From: Porites lobata
Lineage: Eukaryota; Cnidaria; Anthozoa; Scleractinia; Poritidae
Length of the DNA stretch: 64,000 nt
NCBI GenBank assembly: GCA_942486035.1
Contig: CALNXK010000016.1
Span: 96,001-160,000 of the forward strand
Direction: 5' to 3'
The notes beneath the pieces were generated by a model. The model was not told where the DNA came from and ran no database searches. It worked only from the letters and a program-made list of their open reading frames with translations. The translations under genes were made by a program, and so were the position numbers. Below, one piece after another: positions 24,155-34,494 of this stretch (positions are counted from its first letter, which is position 1; every line of letters begins with the position of its first letter).

Positions 24155-24238
24155 GGGATAACGTGACGTCACAAAAGCAAAGCCGCTGAACTCAATTCGT
24201 CGGCTCGAATAGTTGTTGTTTTTGTAATGGCGGACCAA
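24155..24238 (-). promoter_or_regulatory. Right subterminal promoter-like block
   Basis: Carries a full CRE palindrome TGACGTCA (24164-24171) inside ggataacgtgacgtcac, and gtaatggcggac (24226-24237). The latter is the exact reverse complement of the left-end gtccgccattac. It lies 60-140 bp upstream of the ATG of the P2RX7-C gene, mirroring the arrangement before the transposase. Confidence 0.5.
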
Positions 24239-24387
24239 TTTTACGCACTTTCGGACAGCCTTTTTAAGGAACCTTCTTCGTTAGGTTGGTCTGAATCACA
24301 TTTTTTCTTGAAGTTTTAAGTCTAAACACTAACTTCGAGCCCAAAAATGTTAGTTTAAAGAGATGCGATTTTCGTCGCAGTGGCACT

Positions 24388-24391
24388 TTAA
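24388..24391. repeat. Target-site duplication TTAA, right
   Basis: Follows ...CAGTGGCACT directly and pairs with 16053-16056. Confidence 0.85.
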
Positions 24392-24763
24392 AGTGGAGTT
24401 ATTTTTGGGGAGTTATTTTAACTCCAAAAGGAGTTTAAAGAACTCTTTTTCAGGAGCAAAAATGACACCAGATATTCAGGAGTTAGAAGTTCCTGTCCCT
24501 GAAATTTTTACTCCACTTTCAGAGTTAAATTAACTCCATAAAGAGTAAAAACAACCCATGTAAGGAGTAAAATAACCCCACTTTCGGAGTTATTTTTAGC
24601 TCCAGACTGGGAGTAAAAAGAACTCTTTTTCAGGAGTAAAAATGACCCTAAATTTGGAGTTAAATTAGGAGTTAAAATAACCCCCAAAAGGGGTTATCCT
24701 GCATGTACCTAAAATTTTTACTCCATTTTTGGAGCTATAATAACTCCCTAAAAATTATGGTGT
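24392..24763. mobile_element. Right part of the split MITE, internally repetitive
   Basis: Filled with irregular palindromic units made of ggagttA...TAACTCC (for example ggagttattttaactcc and aggagttaaaataaccccc) at roughly 20-50 bp spacing. The outer end ataactccctaaaaattat then ggtgta is the inverted copy of the left end at 15996. Joining left and right parts across one TTAA gives an element of about 430 bp. Confidence 0.75.
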
Positions 24764-26109
24764 AGTGTCTGGTGTCCTAATTGCGACAATTTAGCTCTAT
24801 TAGTTGCTTTGTTAGCAAAATAAAATTTTCTTTAAACACCCACATGTTTGTTCATTTTCAAAAGCAGTCTCATTTTCAAAAGCAGTTTAGGCATTCGTAA
24901 AACTAGAAGTAAATATATGAGAGTAAATATAAACTTGGCGTTAAATATAGGCAACAGCCGCAAGCCCTTCATTTCTTAAGCTTTCTTTCTTAGCGCACGA
25001 GGTGGGATAACCTCACGACAAAAATTAACCTCCCCCCTTACTTCCAAACTAGTAACCTCCAGAAAGAGGCTAAAATAACGACCTTGGCCTAATATCGAGA
25101 AGTCTTTTTGACTACGAGCACCTACTTCCCTTTTTGAACCCTCGTACTTGAGTTCACGCATCCTGTTGAAAAATCGAGAACAGTATGATGTTAGCAAGTG
25201 AGTGTATTCTCTATTTCCTACATGGCCCATACGCTGTTTACGGAGAGCCTCAGTACGAAAATAGTACCTTTTTCACTGTTTAGGTACCTAGAGGGGGTAG
25301 AATTCCTCACAAATTGAAGTAAAATAAAGGATAAGGAAAACTTTCATTTAGGTGTTCCCATAGAGCGTACGCGAAATGGTCATCATTTTTCTATCAAAGG
25401 TGGTTTACTAAAGGGTATATCCATGCTGCTGCTTACTTTTCCACTTTTACACTCAATGCGACTGGTGGTCAAGTCCACGTTATAGTCTTCCAACAAACGA
25501 AGTTCCGGGCACAGCGGTTTACTACGAGAACCTAGCGGACGAATTTGAGATTTATGAGTGATAAATATGCGTTAAAGACCAAGCGTCAGGTCAAGATGGC
25601 TCAATTTATTATATGGCCAAAGCAAAACCTTAACTTGCGGGATAAAATGGACAATAGCAAGCATGCCAGATAGACCCACCTTGCCTGCTCTGTTAACCAA
25701 TCAGAACACAGGATTTCGTATTTTCGCGCTCGCTAAATGTCAGCCTTTCATACGGTTTGAGCTTCGTCATCCCGGCTAGAAGCGAAAGGAAGAAGATGAA
25801 ATAGAGAAAAACAACGAACAAGGAAGGAAAGAAGAAAAGTGGATAGATCGGTACAGCCCACTCTCGCATTGCGGACACCCCGCTAAAAAGGAAACCCCGA
25901 TAAAACGGACAATAGCTAAATGCCCGGCAAAAACAAATTACAGACGATTGACTGAAATAAACTCCCGCTATTACGGACTCTCGCCAATATGGACACTAAC
26001 TCGAGGCCCCTACATTGTCCGCTATAGAGCTAGAGGGAGTTAACTGTTTATAGTGAACCATAGAAAGGATTGAAAATGGTAACGTATCTTTTAACGTGGT
26101 CAGCGTTAG
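24764..26109. other. No gene seen; possible Tigger-type remnant at 25590-26045
   Basis: The minus-strand ORF at 24976-25230 has no recognisable content and no splice context. In 25590-26045, words such as 'cggacaatagctaaatgcc', 'ccgctattacggactctcg' and 'ttgtccgctatagagc' look like the ends of pogo/Tigger-derived repeats. I could not match two complete ends. Confidence 0.35.
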
Positions 26110-26312
26110 CCTGCGTAGTAAGCGTTTCAGTTTGGTTTCGGAGCAAAAAATGATCCTGGAAGGAGACTTTTGGTTCTGACCGCGCGAGAAATGAAACCAG
26201 AGCCCCACCCCCTCCCCGCTCTTTTACTTGCGCCATTTTTCGCGCGGTCTCTGTCTCTTGTTCCTCATTCTTTGCTCCTAAACCACAGAGAAACGCCTGC
26301 TACGCAGGCTAG
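26110..26312. mobile_element. Foldback MITE with agcctgcgtag ends
   Basis: Left arm agcctgcgtagtaagcgttt and right arm aaacgcctgctacgcaggct are reverse complements over most of their length. Inner palindromic words (gaccgcgcgaga versus cgcgcggtctc) strengthen the fold. Non-coding. Confidence 0.8.
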
Positions 26313-27207
26313 GTCAGCTTCTTTACAATCACTTTTTGTTACATAACATCGAGATAACTGAATTTGTAATTTGTGGTAGAAAATACTACGTCTTTTGCTT
26401 TCCTTACTCGGGTATATTTATTAGTCCTTTTTTAGCCTTACTTAATGCAGTCTCTGACTGTCACTTACTCAACTCTTATGCATTTTGTTATGTATCGGCG
26501 AATTTAATAATGTTTTCGCTACGACTGGGGGTCTTTATCGCAACAACGATTCAAGGAAAACTGTGGAATGGTCCCGATAGTTCCGGGCAATAGTATAGAA
26601 AAAAGTGTCACAGTCTGTTAAGTCTATTATATACGGTTTAAAAAGTTTGAAAAAAAGAAGCAGAAACTTACATGTAAGTGTAAGTCCAAGGAGGACAGTT
26701 ACGATGAATAAGGAGACAAATTTTCCCTTGATTACCGGTCACTGATCAGGGTTCTATTGGAAATAAAAATTGCAAAAAATATACAGTATGTGATACTAGA
26801 AAGAAGTCACTGGAAATTAGTTACAAAGTGTTCCCAGATTTCAAAGTAGTGTCAAATCTTTTTTTAAAACAACCAACAGGGCGTCAGTTTGTACATATCG
26901 TTCGCTTTCAAACAGGCGTTGCGGTGAGGTGGCCATTGGACATTGTAATTAAATCACTAAACAACAATATATGTAATAAAGGGAAGTTTGCGCGGCAGAA
27001 GAATTTTTACACTACATAAATGTTTCACATTTAAACTCTTTTTTCCTCACCAAGTTTTATCCTAATATTGCTTAACTCACTGGTTTGTATAACTTCAACA
27101 GGTATGCTTCTGGTATTTTTTAGAACGGTCAAATGAAAGACCACTTAGAAGTATAGCTTGAGCAATACTCGTTCACCTCTTTCATAACAAAGCCATCTAG
27201 TAAGATA
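26313..27207. other. AT-rich spacer, no gene seen
   Basis: An 85-codon hydrophobic frame at 26336 and a 63-codon frame at 26828 have no recognised domain, start context or splice support. Confidence 0.4.
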
Positions 27208-27209
27208 TT

Positions 27210-27342
27210 AGCCTGTATAGCTGGCGGTATTGTGTAGTAGTCGAGTGAGATTTGACGGCGGAGCCGTCCCTTTGTTTGGAACACGGCTCCGCCGCCAAAA
27301 CTTTAATGTCACGCACACAATACCACCTGCTACGCAGGCTAG
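27210..27342. mobile_element. Foldback MITE
   Basis: Arms agcctgtatagctggcggta and taccacctgctacgcaggct are inverted, with an inner perfect stem ggcggagccgt/acggctccgcc. The outer end shares gctacgcaggct with the element at 26110-26312. Confidence 0.8.
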
Positions 27343-27872
27343 TAAGATATGCTCAGAGGCATTGAAAACAAATATGCTCATCAACCGGTAGAAAGGTATC
27401 CGTGTACGTGTATGTAACAAAATCCACAGTGGTTAAAGAGTGTTTTTTATTCATCCAAAAAAAAAAAGAAAGAAAAATGAAGATTAACTGCCCGGTTTGG
27501 GATTCCTGATTCACTCTGTGAGTTACTGACTCTAACCCGCCTCCTTGTTTTCAATTTCATCCCCCGGGAGTATTCTGTTGTTCCTTTTAAGGCTCAAGAT
27601 TTGTGAACTAGCACTGCTTAAGGTGCTTTTAAAAATCTAAAATGACCATCTTTAGAGCTGTCTTGACATTTTTTCTATTTTTTTTTTCTAGATATTTAGT
27701 TTTCCCGAATACCTTTCAGCCAATCGACAAAAGTAAGTCAGACCTAGCACTTCCTCTCACGTACGCTAAACAGGGAGCTTAAGCAGAGGCGTTTTTGAGC
27801 GACGCACGTCAACCGGAAGTGAGGCTTTTCCCCTTTTGACATGCCTAAACGCTGACAAATGTGTTTATTAGC

Positions 27873-28035
27873 AAATGTATTAGACTACAAGTAGTCCCTC
27901 ATTTTTCCTCAGGGATAGTAGAGCGAGCGAAACGCGAGCACGCTGGATAATCACCCAACGTGAGAAAGGCGAAACGCAGCCGGGAGAGAGAACATATCCA
28001 TGAGGGAAAATGAGGGGCTACACGTACTTTACAAG
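27873..28035. mobile_element. MITE, 'tagtccctcattttccctc' family, copy 1
   Basis: Starts agactacaagtagtccctc and ends gaggggctacacgtacttt, with inner words gagcgagcgaaacgc and cgaaacgcagc. A better preserved copy with both arms lies at 57013-57173. Confidence 0.7.
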
Positions 28036-28111
28036 TGTATTTACTCTTATAGAGGCGATTTGGCAAATCCACACCCCAAGAATGAAACAAGTCCACTTCT
28101 GGTGCCCGGGT

Positions 28112-28214
28112 AGTCTGCTACACAGCCGTTTATAGTGTCGTCACGCAACGCTCCTCCCCACTAGTGGGGAGGAGCGTTGCGTGAGGACACTAAAAATGGC
28201 TGTGTAGCAGACTA
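28112..28214. mobile_element. Near-perfect palindromic MITE, copy 1
   Basis: Left arm tagtctgctacacagccg and onward through cgtcacgcaacgctcctccc is mirrored almost perfectly on the right, ending ggctgtgtagcagacta. A shorter copy is at 41173-41259. Confidence 0.88.
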
Positions 28215-28487
28215 GTCCCCGGGCGGAGGCTTACAAGAGACTACGGTCTATCTTGGTTGCTCGTCTGACAACTCTACTCGAGTTTTTAAGACTATTTCCA
28301 AATCGAATCCATCAGTTATGCCCAAGAAGAGGTCAAGAAGCCATGTTCCGTTCAAAAGCTAGATGGATTGAAAAAGGTGAAAAAACCACAAATTATTTTT
28401 TAGCTTAGAAACTCGCGAAAATATGAGAAAAAGATCATCGCACAATTGAGACTCGAGAGTGGCGAAATTATCTCAGACATAAACAAA

Positions 28488-28790
28488 TTAGTATAGGTAT
28501 TAGAATGATATGTAGTGATATTTGGCATAAATACCACGAGTGATATTTCAAAATTGTTATACGTAATTTTACGAGCCGTTAGGGGAGTGAAATTTGAGAC
28601 AATCTTGAAATATCACAACTGGTATTTATGCCAAATATCACGTACAAATCCTGCTATTGTTTGTTTACACTACTACCCGCAAAGGTTCTGTAATTTTCAC
28701 AGGTAGACATTTCAAATTATGCTGAAATACCACTGCTCTAAGCCAATCAAATTGCAGAAATTTCTCATGTAGTAGTATAAACAAGGAAAT
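28488..28790. mobile_element. MITE nested in the Tx1-like LINE
   Basis: Arms gtgatatttggcataaatac (28516) and gtatttatgccaaatatcac (28619) are exact inverted repeats inside a stretch that interrupts the LINE linker. On its right the LINE reading resumes with KEIESFYSNLLETN. Outer limits are approximate. Confidence 0.65.
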
Positions 28791-29945
28791 AGAATCATTT
28801 TATAGCAATCTACTAGAAACAAATTCATCAAACCCACCGATTTCAATGAGGAATTCAATGCTTTTGTCGCGGATCTACAAATTCCACAATTATCACCTGA
28901 GGAATCATCGGCCCTTGAATCAAATCTGACACTTCTTGAATTGAAAAATGTCTTGAGTTCATTTCAAAGCGATAAATCCCCTGCTGAGGATGGCTTTTGC
29001 GAAGAATTTCATGAAACATTGTTTGACCTGATTGTCTTACACCTCCTTAATTCATATAATGACGCTTTCAACAAAGGTCAATTGTCAATATCTCAGAGGT
29101 GTGGAGTTACTTGTTTCATACCGAAAGACGATTCTTGCCTTATTGAGTTGACTAATTGGCGTCCACTAACCCTCCTAAACGCTGACTTTAAAATTTCGGC
29201 TAATTAAAACCTCTTAGCCAAAGAGTTACGAAAGTACTCTCCTTGCTGATCCACTCTGATCAAACGGGCTTCATGAAGGGAATTCTTCTCTTTATTGATT
29301 TTCGCAAGGCATTTGACACCATTGAATGGAATTTTATTTACAAGTGTATGGAACCGTTATATAACTTCGGTCCAAATATTAGGAGATGAGTATCCATTCT
29401 TTGTAACGATGTTGAAAACGCGTTATTATTGCGGGTATTATGACTAACTAGTACTTTAAAGTGTCCAGAGGGGTTGCATTGGCAGTTGAAATGCTAGCCC
29501 TTAAAGTACGCCAAGAACAAATTTGTCTGGGAATTGAGCTCCCAAATGGACAAAATGCCAAGATTTCACAGTTCGCAGATGACAGCACACTCATTAATCT
29601 GGAAGATACCAGGTCACTAAGAAATGCGATGAGCACTGAATTCATTTGGAGTATTGTCCGGCTTGCGATTAAACTAAAGGGAAACAGAAGCTTTGTGGAT
29701 CGATTTTTTTGAGCAAAAACACTTTAGAATTTGAGTGTCCAGAGGACCCGATCCAATTTCTTGGAACATACCTTTCCCATAATGAAGCTGGAAATGATAA
29801 CAAGAATTTTTATATCCAAATAAGGATAATGGAAGGAAAGCTCAACATTTGGCTCTCGCGTGACCTGACGTTGCGATCAGGGCAATTACCTTTCTCCTCA
29901 AGAATCTGGTGTCAAATATAATACTAAAGTCAACTTTTTGCATTA

Positions 29946-29953
29946 CTATAAGC
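29946..29953. repeat. Target-site duplication ctataagc, left
   Basis: The same octamer recurs at 32502-32509, on the other side of the antisense LINE. Joining the two sides at one copy restores an uninterrupted LINE reading frame. Confidence 0.75.
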
Positions 29954-32501
29954 CCTGCTACATACATACATAACCTTTATTAAAGTGTCTAATCGTTCTA
30001 GTGTCCATTGGCACTAATTGGGGACACCTCTAAAACTAAATTACATCATTAAAAGAAACGAATTAAATACTATAAAACATATAAAACGCCGGAAATTAAC
30101 ACTATTCAAGCTAAGTACTCTTTTACACTTGAAAACAAAGTTCTAAATTTACTCTTTAACACTTTGAAGCTAAGTTCTAAATTTATGCGTACGTCCAGTT
30201 AACCTAAGCATAAGCGGCATTCACTCCCTTATCCTTCGAGAAATGATGTTACATCCTTCTTACGTATCATTGTCCTAAAAGTTGCCAAAGTTCCAATGTT
30301 TCTCTCCTCCCTGCTTAATTTTGACCACAATTGTGGTCCGAGAAATCTGAGAGAATGTCTTCCATAAGTAACAGTTTTAAACTGAGGTAAGACAAAATCT
30401 GCATTTCTTAGGTTATATCTCTTACTATTAGTATTCTCCTGGTTGATATTAAAAATATCCGCAATTTGGTTCGTTGTTAATTTTTTTTAACTTTAAACAT
30501 CAAAATGAGTATATCTTGCAACCTCCTATTTTGTAAAATAGTTAACTTAGCTCTTTTCAGCAAGGTGTCATAACTTTCGGTAGTAGTATTATACACTAAT
30601 CTTAAGGCTCTTTCTTGTAGACGCTCCAATTTACGACTATCAGATGCCGTGCAAAAATGCCACACTAGGTGGCAATAGGTAAGGTGTGGCATGATAGCTG
30701 ATTTGTACAAAAGTAACTTGGCATTTACGGGGAGAAAATCTTTAAGCCTTCTTAATATTCCGATCATCCCGCCAACTTTCTTACACACACTACGTATATG
30801 ATCTCTAAAGTTTAGGTTTTCATCTAGGTTTACACCTAGGATCTTGATGGATTGTGACTGTTCGACTTTTTCACCACATATATCCAGATCAACGTTCCTT
30901 TCTCCTTTTGGATTTCCCAAAACCATAGCTTGATATTTATCGCAATTGACTTTTAAAAGATTATCTTGATACCATTTAGTCATCCTCTCTCCATTGTCCA
31001 CCAGTATCTTCTTCACACTTTTCGTTGTTTCATTTGCAACAAAGACCTGATGGTCATCCACATACATCGAGAAGTTGGCATCTGATATTATATTAGGCAT
31101 ATCGTTCTGGAAAATATTCAACATAAGTGGTCCAAACGTGCTTCCCTGTGGACATCCTCTTTTCACCACAACCCAGTCACTTGTTACAGAACCTATCCTT
31201 ACTCTATTCTCTCATCCCTGAAAATATGATCGTATGAGCTGTATGGCTTTATCGGAGAAATTGTAGGCCTGCAGTTTGTTTATGAGCAACTGAGGGCTAA
31301 GAGAGTCGAAAGCCCTGCTCATATCCGATGACAATATACCGACAATTTTCTTGCTTTCTAGTTCTGCTCTCCATGTTTCGGTCAGCCTTATCAGCGTGTT
31401 CTCACAGCTATTCTTTGCACGATAGGCGGTGATAGCATCACTGAGTCTGTCATCCATAAACTTACTGACTTGTTGGCCCAGCAATACTTCATAGACTTTA
31501 TTCACGCATGGCAGCACCGTGATAGGTCTATAGTTTGGATCTCTTTGTTTATCATCCTTCTTATGTACCGGTATCCATTCTCCACGCTTAAGCTTTGCTA
31601 TCCATTCTCCATTTCTAATCGCTTGGTTAAAAATCACAGGAAGAGATGGAGCTAACTCAGTGGCGCCTACTTTAAGGATCTTAGGGTCCATCCTGTCATA
31701 TCCCCTTGACTTGTTGCGGATTAGGTCGTTCATGACTTTTCGTAATTCTTCGCAGGTAATTTCGTTAAATTCAAAGTGGTTTTCATGTAGATCTCTCTTG
31801 TTGAGATTAATCGATATATTGAGAAGAGAGTTGTGATTCATGAAATCACTCTCCGCACAGTCATTTACGTGGTCCCCTCCAATTCCATCAGCCATTGTGG
31901 AGAAAAAATTAGCAAAGTGGTTAGCTACTTTGGTTTGATCCCCTTCCAACACATCATTAACTTTCAAGCAGATATTACCGCTGTTTTCCTGTTTGTTCTT
32001 GAAGTCAGTGAATGGTCTAAACGTTCTGTAGAACTTTCTTGGATCAGACGTGACATTATCTGATACTTTTTTTTTCTGCCTGATTGCTTTTCTTCTTTCT
32101 TTGGTGGCCTCATTGCGCCACTTTCTCTTCAATTCAAAATTCTCTGGTGTGGGATTTTTACTGAATTTTTTTGAGAAGCGTCTTTTAGCTTTAATAGTAT
32201 TTTTCCACTCTCTCGTCATGTATGGTACATTATGTGCCCTCAAGTTCGTGTCCCTGGTAGGTAGATGATCATCAACGATCTTATTTAGTAGTGCTTCCCA
32301 ATACTCGTACTGTTCATCAACAGATTCGAAACTCTCACCCACATGCCAAGCGGCCATTTTTAGATCTTCTTTGAACTTCTCCTCATTAAAGTTCTTATAG
32401 CTACGCACCTTCAGAATTCTGGTCTTGTGTTGCACTGCTCTCTCCTTCAGCGACGCATAGACCATATGATGATCACTAATTTCTGGGTTGTAATATATAA
32501 G
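29954..32501 (-). mobile_element. 5'-truncated CR1-like LINE, nearly intact polymerase
   Basis: On minus the element opens with YNPEISDHHMVYASL, the last motif (SDHH) of an APE-type endonuclease, so it is truncated just before it. It then encodes a full reverse transcriptase: AFDSLSPQLL near 31290, KRGCPQGS, and catalytic YVDD near 31075. After this comes a C-terminal tail ending EERNIGTLATFRTMIRKKDV and stop at 30229-30231. Two lesions are visible: a TGA at 31212-31214 within the RT, and a one-base slip in an A run near 30480-30488. The 3' end carries aataaaggttatgtatgtat (minus strand), typical of tail repeats. An 8-bp duplication flanks it. Confidence 0.88.
30229..32498 (-). pseudogene. 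Reverse transcriptase of the CR1-like LINE
   Basis: The frame from the SDHH motif to 31215 encodes about 420 residues of connector and RT fingers/palm. The same frame resumes after one TGA and runs to 30477 with the YVDD active site. The C-terminal 80 residues (from LTTNQIADIF to FLEG) are in the next frame because of the A-run slip. RT catalytic residues are present. Because the element is 5'-truncated and has a nonsense codon, it is inactive, but the low lesion count implies a young insertion. Confidence 0.88.
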
Positions 32502-33046
32502 CTATAAGCTCATCTCAGCCATTCCCACACATCTTAAAAAGAGAGGCATCTGCTCATACGGATCTTGGGAATCTTAATTCAATTGGTGTAAGCTTTGATT
32601 CTTATCTAGCCAAATATATAACTATAAACTTAAAGAAAATCTCCCGTAAGCAGTTTTATAAACTGTTTGCTAAGAAAATTAATGCTGAACCTACTGCCTT
32701 TAAATCGTGGCAGAACAATTGCCCTGAAGGTGCTGACAATTGGATGCACTGCATGCAAAGTAACTATAAAATTACTTGGCATAATAAGTTAAGGCAATTT
32801 TGTTTTAAACGTTTGCACAGAATAGTAGTCACCAGCAAGGAATTGAAACGCTTTGGGATAACTGATTACCGGAAATGTCTTATTTGCAGCGAAAATGACT
32901 CAATTGAACATGCATTCTTTGAATGTCAGTCGTTTAAGAAATCATGTGACGAGTCCCTTCAGTGGTTCAACAATGCAAAAGAAAGCTGTTACATCCGAAT
33001 TTATATCAAAGCTAATTATTCAGCTAAAAATATACTATTAGCTTGA
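32502..33046 (+). pseudogene. Tx1/L1-type LINE ORF2, right part
   Basis: Continues the LINE of 28240-29953 after the insertion. The frame reads SFDSYLAKYITINLKKISRK, then TAFKSWQNNCPEGADNWMH, ITWHNKLRQFCFKRLHRIVV and RFGITDYRKCLICSENDSIEHAFFEC. This is the C-terminal zf-RVT-like CxxC...H...C motif of L1/Tx1 ORF2 proteins. It is open for about 540 bp, better preserved than the left part, and stops at 33044-33046. A segment normally between the thumb and this domain is missing. Confidence 0.85.
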
Positions 33047-34494
33047 CGATGACTGCGTTTCCGTTATTCCAAATTAAAATTCTTTTTGGGCGGTTCAAAC
33101 AATATCTGAAATTTGTTCTGTTCAGTAAAACGTTCTTCTGTAGTAATACCTTCGTCTGTGCGCACAATAAGTAAACATCTTTTTTTGGTTTCTTTTTACT
33201 TCTCTACACTCTTTTTATTTAATAAGAATATATTTTATAAGAATATCGAGGCTGAAATCTGCGAAAATTTAAGAATATTTCAGGAATAAACTCCACTGGC
33301 TGAAATTTTGAAAAGGATATAGATTTCGGGTGTTTTGTGTGCTGAAAATCTGTAAATACAGTGCAAACGTACCTTTTTAACTGATTCCTTTCTCTAAACG
33401 GCAAAACCAGCCAACAAAACGAAAAAACCTGTACTAACGTTAATTGATACCCTAAAGGTATTCAGGAACGAGAATGTGATAAGCTATGATTTGAGAATAA
33501 TTACGAGAATATTTTTAGCCTAAGATCGACAGAAAAATAAAAATATTCAGCCTGGGCCGTAAAAACAACATTCTTATATATAAAAAAGAATATACGTACT
33601 TAAATTAATGCATTTAGCAGTCTATTGTTGTTTACATGTATTGTACATATTATCTAAGATTGTTTTTTTTCCCCACTTAACTTACTAATAAAGTGGAATA
33701 AATAAAATAAAATATAATATAATATAAGGCAATATGATATAATATAATAATAATAGTAACACAGTAATGACAATAATAATAAAACTAGTGATACTGTTTT
33801 GATGCCTGGAAAGTCATTGTAGCATCCGGTTTCTTCTTCATCCCTCTTTTTCTTCCCTAAGTAAAGAATAAATAAATTAAGCTTATTTTCTTTTTATTCC
33901 TGTAGTTGCAATAAGAGTAAATCAACGCTAAAGGTACCTCAAACAATTTTGATGCTAGCAGTTGTTTTTCGAGATGGGCGTAGTTCATTCACCAAATAGA
34001 ACGAAGAGTAATTTAGGAAATGGCTGAAAGCAAATCAATTTTTCCAGATCTAAGAAACTGCACAGTCTAAAACTTTGAACAGGGCCATGGCAGTTTTGGA
34101 TGCCAATTTGTGTAAGTCAATTTTCAGTAAGATATCCGATTTGCGAACCAATTAATATAACCCGAGTTAAAGTGAATACCCCATTTCTCTCCTAATTAAC
34201 CTTTCTTCAGTGATTCTGAAACTTGGAAAATGGCCTAGCTTAAAACGTAATGAACTTATTGCAAAACAATCTGTCTTTTCTCTCTTTAAAATTTTTTGGT
34301 TGCTTAAAAATAGGTGGATTAGAAGGTCAGCAAAATTCGTTTCGGCTCCACTTGTAAATTAGTTTCTATAATAATTTAGGCAAGGGCCACAGGTTCGTCA
34401 GTTTTTACTCTAAAGTGCTGCCCCGTAAAATAAAGTCATTAACATTATCATTATCATTATTATTATCATGGATCAAATGTTATTGCCCTATAAC
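33047..34494. other. AT-rich spacer with simple repeats (about 33660-33790)
   Basis: No gene seen. At 33690-33790 there are runs of aaataaaat, aatataatat and aataataata type. Repeated 'aagaatat' words lie at 33225-33610. Confidence 0.45.

Larger units (their letters stand above)
16057..24387. mobile_element. Kolobok-like autonomous DNA transposon with a P2RX7-C cargo gene (8,331 bp)
   Basis: Both ends abut TTAA. The termini are inverted: AGTGCTACTGTGA at the left and, reverse-complemented, AGTGCCACTGCGA at the right. Further inward, two conserved blocks lie at matching distances. One is gtccgccattac at about 143 bp from the left end and about 150 bp from the right. The other is a CRE-like acgtca block at about 204 and 214 bp. 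Inside are two convergent intact genes: a THAP/DDE transposase on plus (16368-22648) and a P2X7-type C-terminal-domain gene on minus (22902-24099), with 253 bp between their stops. A THAP domain at the transposase N-terminus together with TTAA targets is the known hallmark of Kolobok. Intact frames and splice sites suggest a recent or still active copy. Divergence of the two subterminal regions argues that the ends are not freshly homogenised. Carriage of the second gene is the unusual part. Confidence 0.88.
28240..29953 (+). pseudogene. Degenerate Tx1/L1-type LINE ORF2, left part
   Basis: Recognisable blocks in order: the linker RSKARWIEKGEKTTNYF near 28353; a block ending PQLSPEESSALESN (28850-28925); ELKNVLSSFQSDKSPAEDGF (RT domain start, 28935-28997); LIELTNWRPLTLLNADFKI (29140-29195); FIDFRKAFDTIEWNF (RT block A, 29295-29335); KISQFADDSTLI (catalytic ADD box, 29560-29595); and a thumb region with SRDLTLRSG to 29880. 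Several stops and frame changes occur. The usual RQGCPLSPLLF segment is deleted near 29460. A small MITE interrupts the linker at 28488-28790. The reading continues at 32502 after an antisense LINE insertion. Confidence 0.85.

Noticed and set aside
16057..24387. Interpretation of the THAP gene and P2RX7-C gene as ordinary host neighbours
   Set aside because: Both lie inside matching inverted ends with TTAA duplications that split a MITE; the transposon reading explains more. Domestication remains possible and is noted.
26336..26593. 85-codon hydrophobic ORF
   Set aside because: No homologous look, splice sites or neighbours; hydrophobicity follows from T-rich DNA.
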